Below are positions 1 through 9,872 of a DNA stretch of 30,275 bases, one piece after another. The notes under the pieces were generated by a model, which had not been told where the DNA came from, did no database searches, and saw only the letters and a list, made by a program, of their open reading frames with translations. A program made the position numbers and the translations under genes. Numbering within the stretch: the stretch's first letter is position 1; each line of letters begins with the position of its first letter. The DNA is from Pigoraptor vietnamica (taxonomy: Eukaryota; Opisthokonta; Filasterea), in assembly GCA_943704525.1 (NCBI GenBank), contig CALSCQ010001545.1, positions 1 through 30,275 on the forward strand, read 5' to 3'.

Positions 1-22
1 GTGCATGTGTTGGTGTGGTGTG

Positions 23-53
<31 letters not shown>

Positions 54-146
54 TGTGTGTGTGTGTGTGGTGTGTGTGTGTGTGTGTGTGTGGTGTGTGT
101 GTGTGTGTGCATGTGTGTGTGTGTGTGTGGTGTGTGTGTGTGTGTG

Positions 147-190
<44 letters not shown>

Positions 191-247
191 GCAGTGCGTG
201 TGTGCGTGCGTGTTGTGTGCTCTGTCTGTGTCTGTGTTTGTGTCTAT
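1..247 (+). repeat. (GT)n microsatellite in a 5' intron
   Basis: Almost uninterrupted GT/TG dinucleotides with occasional GTGGTG and GTGCATG interruptions. The tract ends about 55 bp before a TTTTTAG acceptor at 300-301 that opens the first visible exon of the coiled-coil gene, so it is read as intron sequence. The three overlapping Cys/Val-rich open frames across it are dinucleotide artefacts. Confidence 0.9.
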
Positions 248-301
248 AGTAATCGAAGTAGGTATGTTTACTTTTCCTCAAATACCGTTCACTATTTTTA
301 G

Positions 302-2301
302 GCATCTAAGCTGTCAAAGGAAGTCGACGGACTGCGTGGCGAATTAAGCACCTTATCTGCCTCTCGGCCCAAATCAGCGGGCACTCCTCAGGAAGATGGC
401 GCGCTGAAAGCGGAGAACGAACGTCTGAGAGAGAGGGCGACTTCTTTGGAGGATGAAGTGAGTTTTGCGAATGGCGAAGCCGTGGACGGACCGCCGGCGT
501 TAGTATGAGTGCACGGATGTCTCGCGTTCCCTCTACGATGGACGGTCGTTAAATTTTACGTGATCCGACAGCTTACTGCGCCGTTCTCGTTTCTTCCCTG
601 CCTTCGAGTCTCTTTCGCTCTCACGCCCTTGTAACGCCACCGTTACCGAAGCAGTTGATGGGACACTCGCTAATATCCTCTAATGCTTGCTGTCGTAGCT
701 GAACTCGGCGCGAAGTGAGATCACGACACTCAAGGGCAGTCTTGCCGCTTCGCAAGATGCGACGAAGGCACTCGCTGGGGAACGCGACGCTGCGGTGGCC
801 AAAGTCGCAGAACTGGAAGGTATGCGTGTCCGCACACGCCCTGACAGCGTATCACACACACACACACACACACACGCCCTGACATCACCAGCTATAGTCG
901 CGCGCGCGTATCACACACACACACACACACCACACGCCTTATATTGGAGCGCTCGCTGTTTCATGCCTCATTGCTCCCCGTGCGTGCTGTTCTGGAGTGG
1001 GCTGTCGAATCCCTCTAATTCCATGGCCTCCAACCACCCTCAGCGTCCCTTGTCGACGCGCGTAACAACACAACCGCACCGTCGGCCACAGTAACGCGTG
1101 CAGAATGCGCCGACGCCGCCAGTCAGAGCGAGAGCTCGACGGAAATTCGCTCGCAGTCGCCGGGCGATCAGTCGTCGCATGCGTCCGCCGCTTCATCGCA
1201 CGCGCAAGGGCACGCGCACTCTGCGGCACCGGACGCGTCGATGTCCGAGATCTCGGAAGAACGCGAAGAGGAGGCGGACGAAGTCTCCCTCGCGCTTCCC
1301 GCAATTGCGCGCGGCGGCGGGGGTCAGGGCGACGGGCGAGAATCGCAGAGCTCGCTGCAGTCCGAGAGGGACGTTCACATGCGAAAGATGATGGCGGACG
1401 CACGGCGTTCGCGCACCAAGCGCAATCCTTCGGCGTCGACGTTTGCTTCCGAGAACGCCGGCGTCGGCCAGAAAGACGGCGACAGCGCCGACACGAGCAG
1501 CATTGCGTCGTCCATGCGGCCCGACGCAACGTCGTATGCGGTCGATTACTCGTTCCTGCCGCAGGTCCTCGTGGGCCAGCGCGTGATGGTGGGCCGCTTC
1601 GAGCACAGTCCGCCGGACGACGAGCTGCCTGCGACGATTGTCGGTGTGTTCGACAGCGCGTCTGTGCCGCAGCGACGACTGGACGCGGCGACGCGCGCGG
1701 CCCTTGCCGAGGGCGCTGGGACGTTTGGGTGGTCGCGGTGGCTCTTGCGGCTCAAGTTTGTGGAATTTCAGGACGACGAGTTTGATGTTTATGTGCTGCC
1801 GTATTCGCAAAGGCTGCGGCCGCTGGACGTCGAAGTGGTGCGACAACTGCGCGACCTCGATGCGAAGGGTGGGTGACGGCTGTGTGTGGAGATGCGCGTG
1901 TGTGTGTGGGTGGGTACGTGTGGCGTATGTGTATGGCGTATAATGTGTCTTTATGTGTGTGCCCCATGTTCGCGTGTACATCCGCGGCGAGTGTTCCGCA
2001 TTTCGATTGCGCTGCCACAGCCGATCACTCACCCACGCACACAACAGACGCCGGCACCATCCTCCGCCCTCACATCCACCCGGCGGGCGGCCACTTCCGC
2101 GGTCCCGTGACCGTGTCCATTCAGTCTCGGACGCCGGGCACCACCATTCGATTCACGACAGACGGGCGAGTCCCACAGCACCACGACAGCGTCTACACGG
2201 GCCCGCTCGTCGTGGATTCGGACGCAAAGATCATCGCGCGCGCTTTCCGCCTCAACGACGCGTCGATCGCAAGCGGCGCGGACTTTCGAATCGAGAACTG
2301 A
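302..2301 (+). CDS. Coiled-coil protein with C-terminal CHB_HEX_C-like domain (5' partial)
   Basis: Four exons are visible: 302-457, 699-819, 1104-1868 (an acceptor at 1091 would also keep frame) and 2048-2301, joined in phase and coding for 431 residues plus stop. The 5' end lies outside the window. Exons 1-2 encode an Ala/Glu/Lys/Leu-rich coiled coil (SKLSKEVDGLRGEL, RDAAVAKVAELEG). Exon 3 starts with a Ser/Glu-rich linker and then a compact block (GQRVMVGRF, LPATIVGVFDSASVP, WLLRLKFVEFQDDEFDVYVLP) that might be a small beta-barrel, Tudor-like in look only. Exon 4 encodes about 80 residues with the chitobiase/beta-hexosaminidase C-terminal pattern: GPVTVSIQS, TTIRFTTDGRVP, VYTGPL, KIIARAF. 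In that family this is a non-catalytic beta-sandwich, found in some eukaryotic multidomain proteins as well as bacterial enzymes. No catalytic domain is visible and the function is unknown. The exon structure is well supported and the family name is moderate. Confidence 0.72.
842..932 (+). repeat. CA microsatellites in intron
   Basis: Two (CA)n tracts, about 852-874 and 913-932, lie inside the 820-1103 intron of the coiled-coil gene. Confidence 0.8.
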
Positions 2302-2948
2302 AGCAAAGCACAGTTTTTTCTTTCTGTTTTGCTGAACGAGGGGCCCGAACGCGCGTGCCGAATGTGGGGTGGTGGTGGTGGCTCCCGCTACAGCTGTCGG
2401 TTTCTGTCGCTCGCTGGAAACGGCCACGTGTCAACGGACTGGTCACGATCGACGTCCCGAACGTCGTTACATTCGCGAACAGGGCGGCATGGGTCGTCGA
2501 AAGTTACGCCCGTGGTCGCACGAAAGGCTAGGTTATCATGCGTCGGCATCACGCGGACGCCAGACGGCGCTTGAGTGCGTTGTGTTACGGCACTGCGCGT
2601 GGTTACTGAGTTCATGTGGGCGAGTTGCCCATTGCAGTCGCACGCATTTGAACGTCAACGGACGGAGAGGCGACTCACAATGAGTGTATTGTCCATTTAT
2701 AAAATAATATTGGCCGTCCACGAGCACGTGGGATTGCATGCAGACGGAAGGAGGCGAGTGGATGTGGACGAGTGAGGTGGGAAGGGAGTGAATGTGAGGC
2801 AGTTGACGCGCGAGTGGCGCTGGCTTTCGTCCACGCGAATTGCGCTCCGTCACATTTCGTCTCTCTTTCGCGCCCCTGTCGCAAACTTAGGGCGCGGGTT
2901 GTTTGAAGCCCGTCCCGATTACGCTGCCGTTACGCCGCGCTCGATGCG
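2302..2948. other. Convergent 3' intergenic spacer
   Basis: This is 647 bp between the stop of the coiled-coil gene and the stop of the TMEM9-like gene on the other strand. It should hold both 3' UTRs. An AT-rich patch (TTTATAAAATAATATT, around 2696-2711) stands out from the GC-rich surroundings, but no AATAAA, RNA gene or plausible reading frame was seen. Confidence 0.6.
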
Positions 2949-4661
2949 TCACTCTCTCCGCCTGAATTGGCACATTTCCCAAGCCTCTTCAAACCACCCC
3001 TTGCCGCGCTCTCGCTTGGGCTGCGACGCCGCACTGCCGCCGTAGTAACCGGCGCCCACGTTACGCTGCAAAGGGACATTTTGTGGGTCATTAGTGCCAG
3101 AGCAAAGGGGAGAGGTTGGGGATGTGTGACAAACGAACAGTAGAACATGGAACATGCACACACAAAAAGACACATAAACACAAACACACGCACACGCACA
3201 CACAACACAAACACACACGACGTGCAAGTCGCAAAACAGCAGCCCAAACTCGACCTGGTCAGGAACGAGCGGGACGTTGCCTTGCCGCTGTGTGCGCGGA
3301 AGGTCGTCACGTGATGCGCAACAACAAAAGACAAGAGCGGATTGGGACGGAATGCCATGCAGATAGAAAGACCCCGCACACACACGCACACGCACACGCA
3401 CACGCACATATACGCACACATACTCGTGGCAAGGGAATAATGACAACGACAGACAAATCAGGATGCTTGAAAGGAAAAGACGCAGAAACAAACACTCACA
3501 ACATGCACGAAACAGAACTGTCGTCGGCAAGAGGGTGCCAATACCTTCGTAAAGTGCTGGATGAGCGGCGTTATCATGACGAGGGCAAGGAGAAGCGAGA
3601 GGATGACAATGTAGAGATGCACGACGACCTGCGACAGCACGCGAGAAGCCCGTTGAGCAAAGTCCACAGGTAGTAAATTGTCCAACGACTGAACAAACAG
3701 AGAGAACAACGTACGGGTATTTTGCGCAACGAAGAAAAGGGAAGGCGTCTCATTCTCACGCACACATTTGCTTGCACTTGCACTAACATGCGTACGCGCA
3801 CGCACGCACGAACACGCACGACCACACGCACAAAAAACGCAAAAGCACGTGCCTTCGCGAGCGTCGAACTGCGGTCCTCGTAAGAACACGTGCACTTTGT
3901 GCAATCGACCGTGTTGCCAAATATCAGCGGACAAGTGCTGCGCGCGCAGAAGGAGAGACGAAAGGGCCGTGAGATCGAGCGACCGGCAAGCGCATATAGG
4001 GGGATGCACAACTGTCACACAGAGGGGAAGTGCTATCTACGCGCAACATACGAACAAGAGTGACAGACAGCAAAACCGCAGCTTAAGCACAACGGTCACA
4101 CAGACGGGAAGTAATGTCTACTCGCAACAGACGAATGAGAGTGACAGACCCCAACGCAGCCAAGACAAGCAACACGCACAAAGAGTGACAGACAGCCACG
4201 CAGCTTAAGACAAGCAACACGCACAAAGAGTGACAGACAGCCACGCAGCTTAAGACAAGCAACACGCACAAAGAGTGACAGACAGCCACGCAGCTTAAGA
4301 CAAGCAACACGCACGAAGAGTGACAGACAGCCACGCAGCTTAAGACAAGCAACACGCACAAAGAGTGACAGACAGCCACGCAACTTAAGACGACAACGCT
4401 GACATCAGCGAAAGTGCCACTAGCTAAAAACTCATCCACACCGCTAGACATCGCGTAATCAACTCCAGCGAACAATGCCCGCACAGGAACGCACCATGCC
4501 GTTTCGTTCGCGACGTCCTGGATGGTGCGGTTGCTTGCGCACACGCACTTGCACCTCGGAGCGTCTTCAGTACCGGCAGACGCGGAGGGGACGAGCGAGA
4601 GCCACGCGACGCACAGCGAGAGGATAATGACGGCGCCCACGCGCACACATGGGCGCGCCAT
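2949..4661 (-). CDS. TMEM9: TMEM9 family type I membrane protein
   Basis: Five exons on the minus strand: 4661-4495, 3937-3853, 3688-3545, 3287-3219 (or 3287-3255) and 3065-2949, giving 193 or 181 residues; human TMEM9 has 183. Residues 1-30 form a signal peptide (VGAVIILSLCVAWLSLVPSASAG). Next comes the TMEM9 luminal Cys signature: RCKCVCASNRTIQD, then ACTCPL, then CTKCTCSYEDRSST, matching the family pattern CKCxC, CxC, CxxCxCxYExRSTT. The first Cys of ACTC is made by the exon 1/2 junction. Exon 3 has a single transmembrane helix (LYIVILSLLLALVMITPLI) at the expected place. The luminal N-glycosylation motifs NRT and NET are present. In animals TMEM9 proteins sit in late endosomes and lysosomes and have been linked to V-ATPase and CLC exchangers. 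Exons 4-5 (cytosolic tail) follow the frame but are poorly conserved. The exon 2 donor appears to be GC rather than GT. Confidence 0.85.
3157..3424 (-). repeat. CA/GT microsatellites in TMEM9 introns
   Basis: CA-rich tracts at about 3157-3220 and 3377-3424 (GT-rich on the gene's sense strand) flank the short fourth exon of the TMEM9-like gene. They create the long Val/Cys-rich minus-strand frames, which are not separate genes. Confidence 0.8.
4164..4388 (-). repeat. 45-bp minisatellite, five tandem copies, in TMEM9 intron 1
   Basis: Five nearly perfect 45-bp units start at 4164, 4209, 4254, 4299 and 4344; the differences are an A/G change in copy 4 and one near the end of copy 5. Just before them (about 3999-4163) lie two diverged copies of an ~80-bp unit that share the GAGTGACAGAC core. 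The period is a multiple of three. On the minus strand each unit reads LSCVAVCHSLCVLLV, in frame with TMEM9 exon 1. Confidence 0.92.
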
Positions 4662-5328
4662 CTCGCAGAATAGAGACGACGTACAACTATGCGGGAGTGC
4701 CCGTACAAATGTCAATGAAGGAGTGCTTCGAAATGCGAGCAAAAAAGATGCAACGCACAGAGAGTGTGGTGTGTCACGGCCATCCGGGGCTTTTGACGAG
4801 CACATAACCCTCACCCTATCTTCCACATTCATCTGACCTCACTTTGACCCTCACCTTGCCTTCCACAAGGTCTAACACTCACTTTACATCGTACCGCGTC
4901 ATCACTGGGGCACTGTAACACCCACCCTGCGATGAGCATTTTGGTGCGTAGCACGTGTGGCACTTTCGATGGCGTTCTCTGCTGGTCACACAACACACAC
5001 ACACACACGCACACACACACACACGCACACACACACACACTCCCTCTCTCTCTCACGCACAGACACGCCTCTTTCTTCTTGTGGTTTCTGTCCCGAGGTC
5101 TTCCGTCGTAGCGCGTCCAATTCCAACTCATGTGGCTCTCCCTCATCACACACCGATCGCCAATAGCTTATTTTCCTCACCGCGTTGGCGTGTGTTCGTT
5201 TTGTTCCTAACGTCCAAGCTCAACCATTGTTTCTTTGCACTCGCTTGTGTGAGCAAATGGCCACGCGCGGCGAACGCTGTCTGGAGAAGGGTTGACCTCT
5301 TCCCTCGCCAACACTGTCTCGCGTGAGA
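4662..5328. promoter_or_regulatory. Divergent upstream region, TMEM9-like / NPF-adaptor genes
   Basis: This is 667 bp between the two divergently read start codons and presumably holds both promoters. It contains an imperfect direct repeat of CCCTCACC...CTTCCACA (about 4808-4868) and a (CA)n(TC)n tract at about 4988-5054. No convincing TATA box was recognised. Confidence 0.5.
4988..5054. repeat. (CA)n then (TC)n microsatellite
   Basis: A CA tract interrupted by CG steps is followed by a short CTCTCTCT run, in the divergent intergenic region. It produces several His/Thr- or Cys/Val-rich spurious frames. Confidence 0.85.
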
Positions 5329-8300
5329 ATGGACGCCGTGTCTCCGATGAACACTCTGCCGGTGTGTGAGGGCGGCGATCCGTCCACAGGCGAGGCATGG
5401 GACGACAAGAGCGACTCGCAAGGACGAGATCGTGCCCAAGAAGAGCGTGTGGGCTCGCCCGTCGCGGACTATGACGTGAGGAGCTCAGTGAGCTTGGGTG
5501 TTGACGCAAGCGACGTCGTGGGCGAGCGCTCACTCTCGGCGTGCGTTGATGCCCTTGAGGATGGCGTTGTGGTTTCGCATTCGCTGAGCTGCGACAGTGC
5601 TCGTGTGACGGAGGGCGAGTGTTCGGAGGTGCGCGAGGACGAGTTGGTCTGTGGCTCTGCGGTAGACACTCGATCGGATCGCGAGGTCGCTTGTTCGAGC
5701 CCCGGTGCGGACGGTGCGCGCTGCCGCTGTGATGTCAAGGAAGGTGCGGAGGGAGAAGCGTCGCGCGAGCACGAACGCGATGTGCCGACGGTGCCCGTTG
5801 ATGATGACGACGTGTCGGCAATTGACGCGCCTGTAACGTTGGACGCAGTCGCGAATTCGCCTGGCTGCGTGGACGACGGCGACGAAGCGAGTGGCTTTGT
5901 GACGACGCACGTAACAAACTGGAGTTACCGTGGATCTATCGATGACAGCGTCGATCTTGTCGCAGGCGACCCCACATCGTCCGCGCGCGGCACCGACGCG
6001 AGCTCGTTCGTTGTGGCCGCTGAGCGCGCACGTGATGTTCCCTCGGCCGCACCTGCGTCGTCGACAACCGACGCTCCCTTCGGCAGCGACGACGATAACG
6101 GGTGGGCGTGGGGCGATGTGAGCGCGCAAGACTCTTCGGTGTTTGAGGCTTCGTGGGCGGTCGTATCCGACTTGAACGACACGTCGGACGGCGTGCTGTC
6201 GAGCGACGAGAAGACGGCGAGTGCGCGCGCAGACGCACCCGTCGCAGACGCGAAAGGCGAGTGGGGCGCGGTCGATGACGACGACTTTGGGGAGTTTGAG
6301 GAGTGCGCGAAAGGCGATGTCAACGCAAGCGCAGCGTCGGACGAAGCTTTTGCGGAGTTTGCCACTGCTGTGCCTAAGAAAGGGCGCTCGGATTCGGATG
6401 TGGCGCGGAGTGGCGCGGACGTGGAATTGCCGGGAGAGGACGGAATGCCGTCGGCGAAGGTGTGCCTTGTGCGTGTGCGGTGAACGCATTCTGTGGGTGC
6501 GCGTGTGTAATCTGTTCGGTCCATTTGCGCTGCGTGTCTTTTGGTGTGTGCAATTGTGTACGCGCGTGTGTGTGTGCGTGTGTGTGTGTGTGCGTGTGTG
6601 TGCGTGCGTGCACACAGCACTATAGCCCACTTCTGACTGCTCTGCTCCATACATAACAGGACGTGGACGATGCCTTCTCTTTCCTCTCTACCCACGCACC
6701 CACGCACCGCCCTCCGTCCCGCGCGGACATTCTCCAGTCGGCCCACAGTTGGAGCGCACACACGTTCGATTCTGTCCAGCTCTCCTGGGAATCCGCGCCC
6801 GAAGTCTCACCTGCAGCGAAGAACCAGCAGCCTGTTGCGGGCGGCTGGTGCACGCGCGTCCTTCTCCACGTGCTCGTCAACGGCGGCGGCGCGTCCATTC
6901 GACAGGACGAGTGCGCACGTCACCCGCCGCACGTGGCCACCATTCTCAAGCGTGCCGCGGGCGTCAACGCAGACATTGAGCGAAGGGCCTCGGACGAGGG
7001 CCAAGGGCTGCAGTACGACATTGACTTCAGCGACGACGATGAGAGGGAAGAGGCCCGGCGTCTCCGTGCGAAGAAGCGCGCAAACAGCGGCGCGTCGTCC
7101 CCCGCGGCTGCGGTGAGCGCGCGTCCAAAGCAAGGCGCGGCTGCGGCCTTCATGTCCCTGCTCTCTGCCTTCCCACGCTCGGGCAATTCCCTGACCGCGT
7201 CTCGGCAGTCGTCGCTTGCGTCGAGCGCCCCTTCGCTGCCCTCTGCGGTCGCTGCTGTGTCTGCGCAGGGCGCGTCGCTCCAGAACTCGCCTCAGGCGCG
7301 GAGGGATCCTCCGCCGCCGGACGTACCGGCACCGAAGCAAGCACCGCCTCGGAATGAGAAGGCGGGACACGGGAAAGGGACGTCCGCGGGTAGTGCCAAG
7401 GGGGCTGCTGTGTTGGTGCCCGAAGTGCGGGTGACGGGGGAAAGCAGCGCGCACGAGGCTGTGAGGGAGAAGGGCGACGGCGAAGCGGAGCACGTGCGCG
7501 GCAAAGAGGGCGCTGCCGACGACGCCAAGAGCGAAGCCAAGGTCGAAGGGAAGAGAGGGAATAGTGGTGCGCCCGGTCACGTGCCTACGAAAGGGACAGC
7601 GGGCAAAGAAGCGAGTCAAGCGCAGCCGCCGCGTGCGAAATCACCGGTCGGCAAGCCCGGGACGGTGATTGGCGCTGGTCTTAAGAAGCATGCGGCCGTG
7701 CCCGTGTCGCACCTCCCCGCTGTCATGGCCGCGGAAAACGTGTCGCCGGAGATGCTCGCGGGCGGCCTTGTCGAAGGGCTGGAGTTTTCGAACGATGCGG
7801 AGGCGGCGCTGTTCCGCGAGCGCATGGAAGCGGCGAAGAGGGCGTTCGAAGAGGAGCAGAGCGCGCTTTTTGACCAGGAGGTGTCGCTGTACGTCGACCG
7901 CTTCGAGTACGCCATGTTCCGGCAGGCGCACGGCGACAGCGACGAAGAGGCCGAGGGGGAGGGTTCGCGGCCAACCCCTGCGCAGGCGGACGACGACTTC
8001 ACGCGGCGAATGAAGCAGGAGGGTTTGGTGTTTGTGGGAACGGACCGCACGACGAAGAAGCTCACGTACGATGCGCTGCCACCGCCCCTCTCGATATCTG
8101 CGATGGCGGACGCACTCCAGGCCGCCACGCCGCCACCGCAGCAAAAGGAGGCGAAGCAGGCAAAAAAGCGCACGCCGTCGGATGCGGCAACGAAGGGACC
8201 GAAGGACGTCGATGGAGATGCGCTTGACGCGAATGCCGCCGCCGCCGCGCCTGCGCCGGAGGTGAAAATGGGGAGTCTGTTCGCTGAGCTCAACCCGTTC

Positions 8301-9689
8301 AAGATGACGGCGACACCGCGCGAGAGGGTGGACGAGAGCGCGAGAGACGTGCCGTCTGCCGCTGGCGCGGACACTGGGATCGTTGCTGGCGACAGGAAAG
8401 GGGGCGCGCGTGGCCTCGAGTCGAGTACAAGTGGAGCGGCTGATGGGAGCGACAGTGTCCTTCTTGCTGCCGCCGCGCGCTTGGGACGGCCGATTGAGAC
8501 GCCCATGAAATCCGCCGTGACGCCTTCAAAGTCGGGTGTTGCGGGCGCTCCATTGATACCGCACGGGGCACTTGCACCTCCCGCGCCAACGAGTGCGAAG
8601 GCGGCGCCGTTGTTATCCGCAGCTGTTCCTGCGTTGCCACCCAACGCATTGCCTGGAGACGCGCTCGACAAGGGCGCACTCGACAAGGGCGCGCTCGACA
8701 AGGGCGCGCTCGACAAGGGCGCGCAGTCGACCGCTCCTCGCACGGCTGCGAAGGGGATGTCGCAGCCCACCGTATTGCAGCCGCAACCCGCTCCGCTGGT
8801 CCCGCTTCGACCACAGGCACCGGGCGGACTCGTAACTGGCGCTCTCCCGCAAGCCGCGCATGCCGCCCGAGTGGACAACGCCCATTCTCGCAACCCTTCC
8901 GTTCCCGCGCTGCGGCCCCCGTCGGCCGCCCCGGTCACGTGGGGTGCGGACGCCGCGTCGAACCCGTTTGTGGCTCCTGTCGCTGCGCCGTCCGAGTCTC
9001 TCAACCCTTTCTTTGCGGCGGCGATGAGTGCGCTTGGGCCGCAGCCGCAGCTCGCCATACCGGCACCCGACGGCTCCGCGAAGACGGGAAGCAGCAACCC
9101 TTTTGCGAGTATCAATCCGTTTGGGACGTATGGGACGCCTGTGGCGCCCTCGGGGAACGGGCCCAACCCATTCTCGGGGCCGCCTTCCTTGCAAGTGGGA
9201 CAGGGTGTTAATTCGTATGGCGCCTTTCCGTCGAACGCTGCCTACGCGGCCGCACCCCTTGCGTCTCCGATTTCGACGCCCGGCGGTGCATACGCCGCGG
9301 TGGGAACCCAGAGCGCGCAATGGGGCTCTGCCGGCGCGCTGGGCGTTTCCTCGATCCAGGCGTCGCCTGCTGTCAGCATGTCGCACACACCGCGTCCCGC
9401 CGTCCACCGCAGTGGAGCAACCCCGCAGTCGGACCTCGCCTCCTTCGACCCCCTCGCGCCTGTCGGTGCCATGCCCGCCGCGGGTTCGTTTGCGCCGCAG
9501 TCGGGCTCTCGACCGCCCATGGTGGGGAAGGGTATCTCGGGGTCCGGCGCCGTTCCGCCAAAGCTGAAAGCGCCCCCGGCGGTCGGTATGAACGGCGTCG
9601 GGAATGGCGTTCGTCCACCGCAGCCGACGGCGAAGGCGCAGGCGACCGGCGTGAAGAAGGGACCCGTGAGCGTGGACGACCTGCTATGA
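5329..9689 (+). CDS. Disordered NPF/DFGEF-motif protein, probable endocytic/clathrin accessory adaptor
   Basis: Two exons, 5329-6459 and 6660-9689 (AAG|GTGTGC donor, AACAG acceptor, phase 0), encode 1386 residues. The first in-frame ATG is at 5329; an upstream GTG in frame is not needed. Exon 1 is strongly acidic. Near its end is DDDDFGEFEE (DFGEF at residues 319-323), followed by AFAEF; short motifs of this kind bind the gamma-adaptin/GGA ear. Exon 2 is Ala/Pro/Gly-rich and contains six Asn-Pro-Phe motifs at about residues 922, 1145, 1159, 1190, 1196 and 1213; NPF is the classic EH-domain ligand. A charged, probably helical segment (AALFRERMEAAKRAFEEEQ) lies near residues 758-776. The protein ends SVDDLL, a possible weak clathrin or adaptor motif. 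I see no ENTH, ANTH or EH domain. Aftiphilin/synergin-like proteins share this motif logic, but I could not align a folded domain, so the role is inferred from motifs only. Confidence 0.75.
6542..6612 (+). repeat. GT-rich tract in the adaptor intron
   Basis: A GTGTGTGCGTG-type tract occupies most of the single intron (6460-6659) of the NPF/DFGEF gene. Confidence 0.75.
8661..8720 (+). repeat. 15-bp coding tandem repeat, four copies
   Basis: Four copies of GCGCTCGACAAGGGC (one with a G-to-A change) encode ALDKG four times in the disordered part of the NPF-motif protein. The length is a multiple of three, so copy number can change without breaking the frame. Confidence 0.9.
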
Positions 9690-9872
9690 TTGCGTGGTCT
9701 GTGGCTGCTTTTGTAAATAGAACTATCACGCACTCAACGTGTGAGAGGACTGGTGCCGGTACATATTGCCGTAGACTATTCTGCGCATCTTCCGAGTTCA
9801 TTGATCGGATCAGTTGAGGGCGAGCGCAGATCGAGCGTCAACGAAAAGTTCGTGGCGTAAGCGCGAAAGCGG

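Noticed and set aside
1-347. Three overlapping plus-strand Val/Cys-rich open frames
   Set aside because: They are translations of a GT microsatellite in an intron; all frames stay open because the dinucleotide lacks stop codons.
3219-3254. Extension of TMEM9 exon 4 beyond the CAG|GTCGAG site
   Set aside because: Neither choice could be settled: ending at 3255 gives 181 residues, close to human TMEM9, but the GTCGAG donor is weak; ending at 3219 uses GTGTGT. Both are reported as alternatives rather than as two genes.
4164-4388. CRISPR-like array of regular repeats
   Set aside because: The units are directly adjacent with no unique spacers, in a eukaryotic intron, so this is a minisatellite.
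5530-6761. Long minus-strand frames over the first exon of the adaptor gene
   Set aside because: Antisense, ending in His/Thr repeats from the intron's GT tract, with no domain.
7616-9166. Minus-strand open frame of 516 codons
   Set aside because: It is antisense to the NPF/DFGEF exon. The Ala/Ser/Gly-rich product reflects high GC on the coding strand and has no recognisable domain.
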